Assembly: GCA_900547765.1 (NCBI GenBank)
Contig: URIA01000003.1
Coordinates: 5,709-69,708, forward strand
Reading direction: 5' to 3'
Source of the DNA: an uncultured Collinsella sp.
Lineage (GTDB): Bacteria; Actinomycetota; Coriobacteriia; Coriobacteriales; Coriobacteriaceae
DNA: 64,000 nucleotides
Numbering within the stretch: position 1 is the first letter of the stretch; each line of letters begins with the position of its first letter. The notes under the pieces are model-generated. The model did not search any database, had not been told where the DNA came from, and saw only the letters and a program-made list of their open reading frames with translations. Shown piece after piece: positions 33,252-43,096 of this stretch. The position numbers and the translations under genes are program-made.

Positions 33252-35693
33252 GTGGCAGAGCGTCCGACATACAAGCTCAGGTTTCTCGATCCCAAAAAGC
33301 GCTTTCCGGCCATGCCAGAGCAGCCTGCGGGACGCTCGTATGGCGTGGTTTGGAAGCTCTTTGGCGAGGACCCGCATGAATCATGCTATGTCGTTGAATT
33401 CGTCGGCAAAAGCCATGTGTCGCTTTTGGGCTACGTAAGCGTTTCGGGTGAGGTGTACAAGGTGGACCGCCCCGTTAGCGAGGCTCCGCTGCCCAACGAT
33501 CCCGACATGGAACTGGTCCTTGACGAGTCGGACTCCGGTATTGGTGAGATTATGGTGAGGGGAGCAAACGGCACGATGCGCGCGTGCGCGCGAACCGTCG
33601 GCTCTCCCGAAGGTCCCATGCGCGAACAGTCCGATCACGAGACATGGAATTCGACCCGCTCCCTTCCTTACGGCGAGTTCATGGCATCGATGTTCCTGCG
33701 CTACGTGATATTCGCTGACTCCGAAAATACCATTGCGAGCACGGCGGGCGTCGACGGTCTCGATGCGGACATGCAAAACGTTGTCGACAAGATCAAGCTC
33801 GTAAAGTTGCCCGAGCCGGTCGAGGTGTTTTTGGGCTTTAACACGGCACCGCTCCCCGATGCTATCGAGACGCTGCTTTACCGCGTTGACCATGCCGAGA
33901 ATCCGAGCGGTATCGAGCGTTATGCCGCCACCCTTATGAGCGAAATTGACTTGCCCCGTCTGCGCACCATCGCTGCCAAGTCCGAGATGAGCCTGGCTCG
34001 CATTGATCGCTCAAAGATTTTCTATCTCAATTTTGATCGTAGTCTGCTGGATCAGGACGAGATTGACACGCTGCTCGCCATCGAGTGCCGTCTCAACCGT
34101 CTCTCCGGCATCCTTGAGCGCATCGGGGCCGGATTGGTCCCTGTGGCATCCTCGCCGAGCCTTGAGGGCTGTGCGCTCTTTGATGCGTGGCATATCGCCA
34201 AGACGACCAACGATGTTCCCCGACTGCTCGATACGGCCTCGAGCGATAACCCGTGGGCCAAACCGGGAACGGTTTCGTGCCAGCCGGGCGGTGAGTGGGA
34301 TGTGCGTACCCGCTTCGCGCGTATTGTCGAGGCACTAAAAGTGGTCACACGGCTCGACTATACCTATCGGGCAAACGTTGCCGAGGGTATTATGCTCGTT
34401 CGGTTTGGGCACTCTGTCGTGGATGCTATGCCGCAACGTGAATACGACGCTCAAGATGACGCCTGGCGCGAGCTGGACGAGGACACGCGCGCGATCTGGG
34501 CCGCGGAGCACGATGCGCGCGTGGCACTCACGCTTGCGGCAGCGTGTTTTGCCGCGGGCACCTGCATCACGCGCTGCTATGTGCAGATTGCTGCTCCCGA
34601 CAGTGGGCAGGGCGAGCGCGTTGTCGCAACATATTTCTTTGGGCGCGCGGCCTATCTGGCCGATTGCGTGTCTGTCGCCAAGGATCTTGAGAGCATGGAC
34701 ATGGACGATATGCCGTGCAAGCGTGTGCTTGAGGCGTATGAGTCAACCGCTCCGGAGACGATTGAGCCTGCGGAGGTTCATGCTCGTCCGCGTGATGACC
34801 ATCGCACGCTGCCGCCGGCGCTGCGCGATCTGCTGCTTGCCGATACGGCTGATGAGTTGGAGGTCATGGAAGAGGACGACGACCCATACGTGGCCCGTGT
34901 TGTTGAATTGCGCGAGCAGGCAAAAGTCGACCGTACAGGTGCTTTTGAAGGCTTTTCCCGTCTTGTCGAGGAGTTGGAGGCCAAGTGCGCCGTCGCCGAG
35001 CTTTTGGCGACAGGTCCGGTTCAAACGCAGTTTTGCGATAACCAGCTGGTGCGCATGGTGCTACCGGTGTTGGAAGAAGACCGCTCTGTGCGAATCCTTC
35101 GTGCGCCCGATGCGCTGTACTTTGCCCAGCACGAGATCTGCAGCTTTTACGCCGAGCAAGAGGACTTTGAACGAGCACTGCCCGAGGTGCGCCATCTTTA
35201 CGATCTGGCGCGCTCGTCCATGCAGTCGCACTTTGCGCTCATCAACGTGCTTGCGCGTCTGGAGCGCTTTGACGAGATTATCGAGGTGGCGCGCCACGGC
35301 CTACGTATTGCCAGCGATCGTTCTGCAATCGGCTACCTGTTCTATCGCTTGGCGTTTGCCTATTGGAATTGCGATCAGCTCGACCTGGCGCTGGCTTGTT
35401 ACCGTCTGGTGCCGCGCGGCGAGGAGTCGGGCAGCAGCGCGCTGGAAGAAATGCAGGGCCTTATGAACGAGATGGGCGTCAGCGAGCCTCCAACGTTCGA
35501 GGAAGCGGTCGAGACCATCCGCAGGGCTGGACTCGAATTGCCGCCCGTGCCCGCGGTGGCCAACCAGCTTGCGGATGCCGCCGTGCAGCTGGTCGATAAC
35601 GGCTTCTTTTTCCTGGCGCGCGGTTGCATCTTCCAAATGTGGCGCACCATGGGCAACGATGAGCTCGGCTCCCTCAATCGCTCGCTGGGGTAG
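33252..35693 (+). CDS. Large hypothetical protein with C-terminal TPR-like helices
   Basis: An 813-residue soluble protein without signal peptide or membrane helices. I do not recognise the first 530 residues, which are mixed alpha/beta and contain a Gly/Ala-rich stretch around 425-445 (ALTLAAACFAAGTCITRCYVQ). Residues 645-760 (FAQHEICSFYAEQEDFERAL, RSSMQSHFALINVLARLERF, YLFYRLAFAYWNCDQLDLAL) look like three tandem tetratricopeptide-type helix pairs. The GTG start follows a weak GATCAGGGTGA. It is bounded by tRNA-Arg and tRNA-Ser and appears monocistronic. A scaffold role is possible but not shown. Confidence 0.75.
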   Translation: MAERPTYKLRFLDPKKRFPAMPEQPAGRSYGVVWKLFGEDPHESCYVVEFVGKSHVSLLGYVSVSGEVYKVDRPVSEAPLPNDPDMELVLDESDSGIGEIMVRGANGTMRACARTVGSPEGPMREQSDHETWNSTRSLPYGEFMASMFLRYVIFADSENTIASTAGVDGLDADMQNVVDKIKLVKLPEPVEVFLGFNTAPLPDAIETLLYRVDHAENPSGIERYAATLMSEIDLPRLRTIAAKSEMSLARIDRSKIFYLNFDRSLLDQDEIDTLLAIECRLNRLSGILERIGAGLVPVASSPSLEGCALFDAWHIAKTTNDVPRLLDTASSDNPWAKPGTVSCQPGGEWDVRTRFARIVEALKVVTRLDYTYRANVAEGIMLVRFGHSVVDAMPQREYDAQDDAWRELDEDTRAIWAAEHDARVALTLAAACFAAGTCITRCYVQIAAPDSGQGERVVATYFFGRAAYLADCVSVAKDLESMDMDDMPCKRVLEAYESTAPETIEPAEVHARPRDDHRTLPPALRDLLLADTADELEVMEEDDDPYVARVVELREQAKVDRTGAFEGFSRLVEELEAKCAVAELLATGPVQTQFCDNQLVRMVLPVLEEDRSVRILRAPDALYFAQHEICSFYAEQEDFERALPEVRHLYDLARSSMQSHFALINVLARLERFDEIIEVARHGLRIASDRSAIGYLFYRLAFAYWNCDQLDLALACYRLVPRGEESGSSALEEMQGLMNEMGVSEPPTFEEAVETIRRAGLELPPVPAVANQLADAAVQLVDNGFFFLARGCIFQMWRTMGNDELGSLNRSLG

Positions 35694-35744
35694 TAGCGAA
35701 AACTGCAAGGAGGAAAGGCCACTGGACAATTAGAAAATTCCCTC

Positions 35745-35773
35745 TTGCCCAACTTCGACTGTTTGGTTACTAT
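35745..35773 (+). promoter_or_regulatory. Promoter of tRNA-Ser
   Basis: TTGCCC (35745-35750) and TACTAT (35768-35773) are 17 bases apart. Confidence 0.65.
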
Positions 35774-35787
35774 AGAACGGCTGTTAC

Positions 35788-35878
35788 GGAGAGCTGACCG
35801 AGAGGCCGAAGGTGCTCGCCTGCTAAGCGAGTATGCCCCAAAAGGGCATCTGGGGTTCGAATCCCCAGCTCTCCGCCA
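35788..35878 (+). tRNA. tRNA-Ser (GCT)
   Basis: A class II tRNA with acceptor GGAGAGC/GCTCTCC, anticodon arm with loop CTGCTAA (anticodon GCT), a long variable arm and an encoded CCA after discriminator G. Confidence 0.97.
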
Positions 35879-36140
35879 GTAAGACTTTAAAGAAGGGTTC
35901 CGAAAGGGACCCTTTTTTAGTTGAACCACGTTAGCTGGGGATTCGAACCCGAGAGGGCACGGGCGTTAAGCAAACGCGAATGCGTTTGTAGCCCGTGGGC
36001 GAAAAGCCGCTAGGCTTTGAAGCCGGAGGGCATGCGTAGCATGCCCGGACATCCCCAGCTCTCCGCCAGTACGAATTGAAAGAAGGGTCCCATCTGGGGC
36101 CCTTTTTATTATCAAGAATGGCGGCTGGGGATTCGAACCC
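35861..36140. repeat. Partial tandem duplication of the tRNA-Ser 3' region
   Basis: The 21 bases from the T-stem of tRNA-Ser through its CCA and three bases beyond (35861-35881) recur exactly at 36051-36071. After each copy comes a hairpin terminator with AGAAGGGT and then, inverted, the T-arm segment GCTGGGGATTCGAACCC (35934-35950 and 36124-36140). The unit is about 190 bases long. Between the copies lie two hairpins, one around ACGGGC/GCCCGT and one GGGCATGC/GCATGCCC. The second copy lacks the 5' part of a tRNA and cannot be a gene. No integrase is nearby. Confidence 0.85.
35895..35918 (+). terminator. Terminator after tRNA-Ser
   Basis: GGGTTCC-GAAA-GGGACCC hairpin followed by six T residues. 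Confidence 0.9.
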
Positions 36141-36176
36141 TCAAAAAGGAGGCATCCTTTCGGACGCCTCCTTTCA
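36141..36176 (-). terminator. Terminator of the carboxypeptidase gene
   Basis: AAAGGAGGC (36145-36153) and GCCTCCTTT (36166-36174) form a hairpin that on the minus strand is followed by TTTTTGA. It lies about 25 bases after the stop. Confidence 0.85.
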
Positions 36177-36198
36177 GTGGGCTTATTATTCTTGCGCC

Positions 36199-37539
36199 CT
36201 ACACCTCAGGAACCTTGGCGACGGTCTCGCTTTCTGCCGTGAGCGGGCGGTTGTCGATGCGACGGCCCAAGCGATCGAGCTTCACGAGCAGCCATTCAAT
36301 GGGATTCGGCCCTGCGCCTTCCTCGTCGGCAACCAGGTCCATGACGGCGATCTTGGTGCCGCCCTGCTTGAGCGTAACGCTGCCCACCTTGTCGCCCACA
36401 TGCACCGTGCCCGAAAGATCGTCGTAGCTAACCTTTTCGGTCACCTCGCCAGCAAGGGAAAACACGGTCGCTTGCGCCGTGGGATCGGCGAGCGTGGCGT
36501 CGATCGTCTTATCCGTCCAGTCGGTTTGACCGATGCGCGCCATAAGCGGGTTGCCGTTGGCGGTCTTTTCCTGCGTGTTGGCGATCGCGACCGTCACCTT
36601 ATGACCGTAGTACCAATTGGCAAGGGTTGCGGTGTCGGTAAAGCGCTGGTCGGTGGTGGTGGAGTTCAAAACGACGGTGTAGATCTCGTCGCCGTCACGG
36701 TTGTAGGCGCTCGTGAAGCAATAGCCCGCGTCGTCGGTGGTGCCGGTCTTGCCACCGATGTTGCCATCTTGGCCCAGCAAATAGTTATGCGTGTCCATGG
36801 AATGCGAATGGTCGGTGCCGTCGGCGCCCGTGACCTCGATCCAGGAATCCTCGCTCGCTACGACCTCGCGGATCGTGTCGTTTTTCATGGCCTCCTGCAT
36901 CATCAGCGCTACGTCGTGTGCGGTTGAGTGCATATCGCCAGCCCACTCATCAAAGTCCAGACCATGCGGGTTTTCAAAAAGTGTACCGGTGCAGCCGAGC
37001 TTCTTGGCGCGCTCGTTCATGGCCTTCACAAATGTGGCCTCGGCGTCTTTGGTCTTAGGGTCGATCTTCTTGCCCACATATTCGGCGAGCACGATGGCGG
37101 CGTCGTTGCCCGAGGGAATCATCAGGCCGCGCAGTGCCTGCTTCACGGTGAGCTCGTCGCCTTCGAGTAGACCGGCTGTTGAATTGCCCACGGTGGCTGC
37201 GGCGTTGCTCACCGTGACCTTCTCGTCCATCTTGCAATTCTCGACGGTTAGGATTGCGGTCATGACCTTGGTGATCGAGGCAATCTTGACCTGCTCATCG
37301 GCGCTGCGGGCATAGTAGACGGTGCCGTCTTTGCCCATGACGAGGGCATTGGTCGCATCGATATCGGGCAGGTTTTCGGCCGTGATGCCGCGCGCATCGG
37401 CGGTTTTGCCGCAAACATTGTCGGTTGTGAGCACTTGGGCGCCGGCGACGGTGGGCACGCCAGCGGCAAGGGCGATAGCGCAGACAAAGCCGGCGGCAAG
37501 CTGGGCTGAGCGCTTTGCAAAAGAGGTGAGGGACTTCAC
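36199..37539 (-). CDS. dacA: D-alanyl-D-alanine carboxypeptidase (penicillin-binding protein, S11 family)
   Basis: A protein of about 446 residues that trims the terminal D-Ala of peptidoglycan pentapeptides. The signal peptide LAAGFVCAIALAAGVPTVAGA precedes the mature part. The serine protease-like motifs are all present: IASITKV (SxxK), SGN in IPSGNDAAIVLAEYVG, and KTG in IGGKTGTTDDAGYCF. A C-terminal beta domain follows (VSYDDLSGTVHVGDKVGSVTL) and there is an amphipathic end. The start is uncertain: GTG 37539 lies downstream of a likely -10 box, while ATG 37608 and 37650 lie upstream of it. It is divergent from a VanRS-like system. Confidence 0.9.
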   Translation of the reverse strand: MKSLTSFAKRSAQLAAGFVCAIALAAGVPTVAGAQVLTTDNVCGKTADARGITAENLPDIDATNALVMGKDGTVYYARSADEQVKIASITKVMTAILTVENCKMDEKVTVSNAAATVGNSTAGLLEGDELTVKQALRGLMIPSGNDAAIVLAEYVGKKIDPKTKDAEATFVKAMNERAKKLGCTGTLFENPHGLDFDEWAGDMHSTAHDVALMMQEAMKNDTIREVVASEDSWIEVTGADGTDHSHSMDTHNYLLGQDGNIGGKTGTTDDAGYCFTSAYNRDGDEIYTVVLNSTTTDQRFTDTATLANWYYGHKVTVAIANTQEKTANGNPLMARIGQTDWTDKTIDATLADPTAQATVFSLAGEVTEKVSYDDLSGTVHVGDKVGSVTLKQGGTKIAVMDLVADEEGAGPNPIEWLLVKLDRLGRRIDNRPLTAESETVAKVPEV

Positions 37540-37578
37540 AGATTTCGCTTTCGACGGGATGGTCTCTTCTGGAACTAG

Positions 37579-37584
37579 AGTATA
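37579..37584 (-). promoter_or_regulatory. Likely -10 box of dacA
   Basis: TATACT on the minus strand. If used, transcription begins near 37571, which excludes the longer ATG starts of dacA. No convincing -35 box is seen, so an activator may be needed. Confidence 0.45.
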
Positions 37585-37736
37585 TCGTTTGCCGGTGTCG
37601 GCGATCATCGCGTGCGTGCGTGGCCCACATCCGCGCCCGAACGGGCACAAGGGTGCTTAAGGCCGACTTAATCACCCACGCTTGTTGTGTGTGGCATGCG
37701 CCCCCTCGGGCATAATGGAGCGCGAGAGGAGCACGC

Positions 37737-38432
37737 ATGAACGAGCGCATTTTGGTAGTTGATGACGAAAAGGCCATCGCCGACTTGGTTGGTATCTACC
37801 TTACAAAAGAAGGCTTTGATGTACAGGTCGCCTATAGCGGGGCCGACGCTGCCAAGGCAATCTTGGAGCAGGAGTTCGATCTGGCGCTGCTGGATGTCAT
37901 GCTGCCCGATATCGATGGGCTTGAGTTGCTGCGTACGATCCGTTCCAGCCATACCTATCCCGTGATCATGCTGACGGCGCGCGATGCCCAGCAAGACAAG
38001 ATCGAGGGCCTTTCGCTTGGCGCGGACGATTACGTGGTTAAGCCGTTCCGTCCGCTTGAGCTCATCGCGCGCGTGCATGCTCAGCTTCGCCGCTACACCA
38101 GCTACGGTAGCCGCGCACAGGTGGCCGAGTCGCCGATCATCCAGCTCGACGGCCTGGAGATCAACCGCGATGCTCGTTCCGTAACGGTGGACGGTGCGCC
38201 GGTGCGCCTCACGCCCATCGAGTATTCCATCTTGCTGTATCTGGTCGAGCATCGCGGCAGTGTGGTGGCCGTGGAGGATCTGTTCCGCGCGGTGTGGAAC
38301 GAGGATTTTATGCCCGGCTCCAACAATACGGTGATGGTGCACATTCGCCACCTGCGCGAAAAGATCGGCGACGACGCTCAAAAGCCGCGCTTTATCAAAA
38401 ACGTCTGGGGCGTCGGCTACATCATCGAATAA
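37737..38432 (+). CDS. VanR-like response regulator (OmpR/PhoB family)
   Basis: A 231-residue regulator with a receiver domain (phosphoacceptor Asp53 in LLDVMLPDIDG, Lys in GADDYVVKPFRPLELIARV) and an OmpR-type winged helix ending in MVHIRHLREKIGDD and VWGVGYIIE. The run HTYPVIMLTARDAQQDKIEGLSLGADDY and the following segment closely resemble VanR of the VanA type. It is 26 bases upstream of the kinase gene. No vanH, vanA or vanX lies in the window. Confidence 0.88.
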   Translation: MNERILVVDDEKAIADLVGIYLTKEGFDVQVAYSGADAAKAILEQEFDLALLDVMLPDIDGLELLRTIRSSHTYPVIMLTARDAQQDKIEGLSLGADDYVVKPFRPLELIARVHAQLRRYTSYGSRAQVAESPIIQLDGLEINRDARSVTVDGAPVRLTPIEYSILLYLVEHRGSVVAVEDLFRAVWNEDFMPGSNNTVMVHIRHLREKIGDDAQKPRFIKNVWGVGYIIE

Positions 38433-38458
38433 CGCTGTTCGCTTGTGAGGATCTTGAT

Positions 38459-39697
38459 ATGACAAAAGACGATAGACAGGCGTTCGAGGTACCCGATCGA
38501 CTCTTTGAATACGTGAGGTCGGTCGTCGACAACCGCGCGCTTGCAACGGTGCTGCTCTTTTTGCTGAGCCTGCTGCTGATTGGCATCGACAACATCGTCG
38601 GAATCTTGGCGGTTCTGCTCATTGGCTTTTTGCTGATCGATCGATTCGAAATCGTTCGCCGCTGCGTGGTGATTGGCGGTGCCGCGTGGGCCATGACGTT
38701 GGCGATTGGCGCCATGGCGCTCGGCGGCATCGAAGGGCCGGTGCTGTTCGATGCCGGCTTTGTATTCAACATGCTTGGCTTTGTGCTGGCGCTTGCCGTG
38801 TGCGTGCTGTTCTTTTGCGGCCGCGCCCTGTACTACCAGGGCTACGAGCAGGGCGAGCAGCATGCCGATTGTGTGCTGGCCGCTCGTATTCAAGATCGCC
38901 TGATCGATCACCCCAACACCTGGGACAACATTGACGGCGACTTCTTGGAGGTCGAGGGCGCCCTTAACCGCGTGCGTGACCGTGAGCGCAAGGTGCGGCA
39001 AGCTCTGCGTGACGAGTCGCATCGCAAGGACGATCTGGTCACGTACTTGGCACATGACCTACGCACCCCGCTTGCCAGTGTGGTGGGCTATCTTTCGCTG
39101 CTGCAAGAGGCTCCTGAGCTGCCGGTTGAGCAACGTGCACACTTTACGGGCGTGGCGCTCGACAAGGCGCACCGGCTCGATGCACTCATCGAAGAGTTCT
39201 TCGATATCACGCGCTTTGACTTCCACGATATCGTGCTCACGCGCGGCTATGTTGATCTGGGGTTGCTGCTGGCTCAGGTGGCTGACGAGTTCTATCCCAT
39301 CCTCAACGAGCAGCATAAGGAAGCCCAAGTTGATATTCGCGAGGACCTGACGGTGCTCGTGGATGGCGACAAGATGGCTCGCGTGTTCAACAACATCATG
39401 AAAAACGCTGTCGCCTATAGCTATGAGGGTTCAGCTATCACGATTGAGGCCAGGCGCCAAGACGATGGCGGCGTGCGCGTGCGCTTTATCAATCAGGGCG
39501 ATCCTATCCCTGCGGCTAAGCTCAAGGTGATCTTTGAGAAGTTCTATCGCCTGGATGCGGCGCGTGCGACCAATCGCGGTGGTGCCGGTTTGGGCCTTGC
39601 TATTGCCAAGGAGATCATCGCGGCACACGGCGGTACCGTTGCATGTGAATCGACGCCCGAACACACGATATTCACCATCGAGCTGCCCGCCGCATAG
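38459..39697 (+). CDS. VanS-like sensor histidine kinase
   Basis: A 412-residue kinase with four or five membrane helices in residues 25-125, more than the two of typical VanS. The catalytic part resembles VanS strongly: LVTYLAHDLRTPLASVVGYL with His199, then DKAHRLDALIEEFFDITRFD. N-box NNIMKNAVAYS and G2 box GGAGLGLAIAKEIIAAHGG complete the ATPase domain. It probably senses an envelope signal and phosphorylates the preceding regulator; the adjacent carboxypeptidase gene is a plausible target. Confidence 0.88.
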   Translation: MTKDDRQAFEVPDRLFEYVRSVVDNRALATVLLFLLSLLLIGIDNIVGILAVLLIGFLLIDRFEIVRRCVVIGGAAWAMTLAIGAMALGGIEGPVLFDAGFVFNMLGFVLALAVCVLFFCGRALYYQGYEQGEQHADCVLAARIQDRLIDHPNTWDNIDGDFLEVEGALNRVRDRERKVRQALRDESHRKDDLVTYLAHDLRTPLASVVGYLSLLQEAPELPVEQRAHFTGVALDKAHRLDALIEEFFDITRFDFHDIVLTRGYVDLGLLLAQVADEFYPILNEQHKEAQVDIREDLTVLVDGDKMARVFNNIMKNAVAYSYEGSAITIEARRQDDGGVRVRFINQGDPIPAAKLKVIFEKFYRLDAARATNRGGAGLGLAIAKEIIAAHGGTVACESTPEHTIFTIELPAA

Positions 39698-39800
39698 CTA
39701 GCGTGCCCTTACAAACACTTGACAATGTGCTCACGTACGTATGAGCCGCGATTCCTACTATCGATACTGCTGAATTGATATCGATATGGAGGTGTGCGGT

Positions 39801-40676
<876 letters not shown>

Positions 40677-40740
40677 TACCATCTAGTACAGGCACCTTTA
40701 GGGTTAAGATGCGGTCATGCCGGCCGCAGAGGGGTTCAAC

Positions 40741-41469
40741 ATGATCTATTACGTCGAGGACGATGACAACATCAGGGATTTGACGGTCTATGCACTGCGC
40801 AAGCAGGGAATCGAGGCCGAGGGCTTTTCGTGCGATGGCGAGTTTAAGGCCGCCGTGGCGCGACGGGTGCCCGATGCTGTGCTGCTCGACATCATGCTGC
40901 CCGATACCGACGGCTTGGCGATTATGCGTCGTCTGCGTGCCGATCGCCTGACGGCGACGGTGCCCATTATGATGCTCACCGCCAAGGACACCGAGCTCGA
41001 CAAGGTCATGGCGCTCGATGGCGGTGCCGACGATTACCTGACCAAGCCGTTCTCGCTTATGGAACTTGCGAGCCGCTGCCGCGCACTGCTGCGTCGCGGC
41101 GGCATGGTCAAGCAGGCGAGCGATGTGCTCAGCGTGGGCGACATCGTGCTTTCGCCCAGCCATCGCGAGGTGACCGTGGCCGGCGAGCCGCTTAAGCTCA
41201 CCCTGCGCGAGTTCGACCTGCTCGAGTACCTCATGCGCAAGCCCGGCGTGGTCTTTACCCGCGAGTCGTTGCTGCAGAGCGTGTGGGGCTGGGACTTCGA
41301 CGGCGGTTCGCGCACCGTCGACGTGCACGTGCAGACGCTTCGCCAAAAACTGGGCGAGCATGCCAGCGCCATCGAGACCGTGCGCGGCGTGGGCTACCGC
41401 TTGGCCGAGCCTTCTGCCGGTGATGGTGCCGAAGGCGACGACACCGCGGCCACCGCATCGGAGGAGTAA
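40741..41469 (+). CDS. PhoB/PhoP-like response regulator
   Basis: A 242-residue OmpR-family regulator. Phosphoacceptor Asp50 lies in VLLDIMLPDTDG, the conserved lysine in DYLTKPFSLMEL, and the winged-helix domain includes LTLREFDLLEYLMRKPGVVFTRE and RTVDVHVQTLRQKL. The first residues IYYVEDDDNIRDL are typical. ATG 40741 follows AGAGGGG; ATG 40717 is possible. It is directly downstream of pstB and four bases upstream of its kinase gene, which suggests phosphate control. Confidence 0.88.
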   Translation: MIYYVEDDDNIRDLTVYALRKQGIEAEGFSCDGEFKAAVARRVPDAVLLDIMLPDTDGLAIMRRLRADRLTATVPIMMLTAKDTELDKVMALDGGADDYLTKPFSLMELASRCRALLRRGGMVKQASDVLSVGDIVLSPSHREVTVAGEPLKLTLREFDLLEYLMRKPGVVFTRESLLQSVWGWDFDGGSRTVDVHVQTLRQKLGEHASAIETVRGVGYRLAEPSAGDGAEGDDTAATASEE

Positions 41470-41472
41470 CCC

Positions 41473-42897
41473 GTGGTCTTCGCCCCCCAGGGAAAACATA
41501 CGCTGTCGCACCGCGTTTTTGTGACGATCTTTGTCTGCGCCATGGCAGTTATCGTGGCGTTTACGGTGCTGGGTGCGTTCTTTGTGCAAAACACCTTGGC
41601 GGATGCCACGAGTGCCAATCTGGCGCAGGAAACCGAGCTCATTGCTGCCGCCCTCGACGAGCAGCAGGAGCCCATTCCGTTCTTGCGAAGCCTCGATCGC
41701 GAGGATCTTCGTATCACGCTGATCAATAAGGACGGATCTGTTGCCTACGACAACGAGGCGTCGCCTTCCACACTGCCCAACCATGGCGATCGCCCCGAGG
41801 TCATCGAGGCCTTTGAGAGTGGTTCGGGTTCCGCGGAGCGCGCAAGCTCTACACTCGACGAGATTATGCTGTATCGCGCCGTCACCCTTGATAACGGCCA
41901 GGTCGTTCGCTTGGCGCAGGCCCAGCCTGGCGTTGCGGCGATTTTGCTGTCGATGCTGGCGCCGATGCTGCTTATCGCAGCAGCGGGTGCAGTACTCTCG
42001 TTTTTTATGGCGCGCCGTGAGTCCCGTGCCATCATCGCGCCGTTGCAAGAGGTGGATTTGGATCACCCACGCCGTAGCTATGAGCACGCCTATGCCGAGA
42101 TGGTCCCCATGCTTGAGCGTATCGAGTCGCAGCGCCAGGAACTCAAGCGCCAAATGGCGGTGCTAGCGGACAACGACCGTATGCGCCGCGAGTTCACGGC
42201 GAATATCACCCATGAGCTCAAGACGCCGCTTACGGCGATTTCGGGCTATGCCGAGCTCATCGCAAACGGCATGGTCGAGGGCGAGGACGACCTGCGCAAC
42301 TTTGGCGGTCGCATCTATCGCGAGGCGGGCCGTCTGGCGGCACTCGTCAACGATATCCTTACGCTATCGAACTTGGACGAGGCCGAGCGTGCGACCGAGG
42401 GCGAGGCGGTGCCCATTGGGTCCACGGAGCCCATTGAGCTCTCCCGTGCCATCTTGACGGTGGAGCAGCGTCTTGAACAGGTCGCCCGTCAGGCGAATGT
42501 GACGATAAGTCATGAGACCAAGCCCGTGGTCATCGAAGGCGTGTCGCGCTTGATCGACGAGCTCATCTATAATCTGGCAAGCAACGCCATCCGCTACAAC
42601 CGACCCGGCGGTACGGTTACGCTGCAGTGCGGTACCGACGACGAGGGCCATCCGTTTCTCGCGGTCGCCGACACGGGAATCGGCATCGCACCCGAAGAGC
42701 AGGGCAAGGTGTTTGAGCGGTTCTATCGCGTGGACAAGAGTAGGTCCAAGGCACGTGGCGGAACTGGCTTGGGGCTTGCCATTGTCAAGCATGCCGCCCT
42801 GTATCATCACGCAACGCTCGATCTGTCGAGCGAATTGGGCGTGGGAACCACCATTACGGTGACGTTTCCCGTGCAGCAGGACGAGCCGTTTGCGTAG
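41473..42897 (+). CDS. PhoR-like sensor histidine kinase
   Basis: A 474-residue kinase with an N-terminal helix (residues 15-38), an extracytoplasmic domain of about 115 residues, a second helix near 150-180, and the catalytic core: FTANITHELKTPLTAISGYAEL with His247, the N-box LIYNLASNAIRYN, G1 VADTGIGIAPEEQGKVFERFYRVD and G2 GGTGLGLAIVKH. The design and the partner regulator match PhoR. Start codon GTG follows GGAGGAG. Confidence 0.9.
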   Translation: MVFAPQGKHTLSHRVFVTIFVCAMAVIVAFTVLGAFFVQNTLADATSANLAQETELIAAALDEQQEPIPFLRSLDREDLRITLINKDGSVAYDNEASPSTLPNHGDRPEVIEAFESGSGSAERASSTLDEIMLYRAVTLDNGQVVRLAQAQPGVAAILLSMLAPMLLIAAAGAVLSFFMARRESRAIIAPLQEVDLDHPRRSYEHAYAEMVPMLERIESQRQELKRQMAVLADNDRMRREFTANITHELKTPLTAISGYAELIANGMVEGEDDLRNFGGRIYREAGRLAALVNDILTLSNLDEAERATEGEAVPIGSTEPIELSRAILTVEQRLEQVARQANVTISHETKPVVIEGVSRLIDELIYNLASNAIRYNRPGGTVTLQCGTDDEGHPFLAVADTGIGIAPEEQGKVFERFYRVDKSRSKARGGTGLGLAIVKHAALYHHATLDLSSELGVGTTITVTFPVQQDEPFA

Positions 42898-42922
42898 CGG
42901 CAACGATATGGATATTGACGTG

Positions 42923-42960
42923 AACGCCGCATCTGTCTTTCGGATGCGGCGTTGTTGTTG
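42923..42960 (+). terminator. Terminator of the PhoR-like gene
   Basis: AACGCCGCAT and ATGCGGCGTT form the stem, followed by GTTGTTG, a weak T-rich tail. Confidence 0.7.
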
Positions 42961-42985
42961 CGCAATTTTACGGACGCTTCCGGCA

Positions 42986-43036
42986 TTTTTACCGTAGAGG
43001 CTGTTTCTTATGTATAGAGTTTGGTCTCGGTAAAAA
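42986..43036. promoter_or_regulatory. Inverted repeat upstream of cpsC
   Basis: TTTTTACCG (42986-42994) and CGGTAAAAA (43028-43036) are perfect inverted repeats around 33 bases. They lie about 60 bases before the cpsC start and may be an operator. No regulator is assigned. Confidence 0.4.
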
Positions 43037-43096
43037 GATGCGATAACATACGGACAGTTTTGTCAATACGAACTGGGGAACTGAAAGGCAAGCTGC

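Noticed and set aside
36051..36069. Second tRNA-Ser gene
   Set aside because: Just the last 19 bases of the tRNA are present; no anticodon or D-arm.
35861..36071. Active att sites of an integrated element
   Set aside because: The 21-base repeats are only 190 bases apart and no integrase or cargo lies between them; kept only as a scar-like finding.
36199..39697. Glycopeptide-resistance (van) operon
   Set aside because: Only VanRS-like regulators and an ordinary D,D-carboxypeptidase are present; vanH, ligase and vanX are missing.
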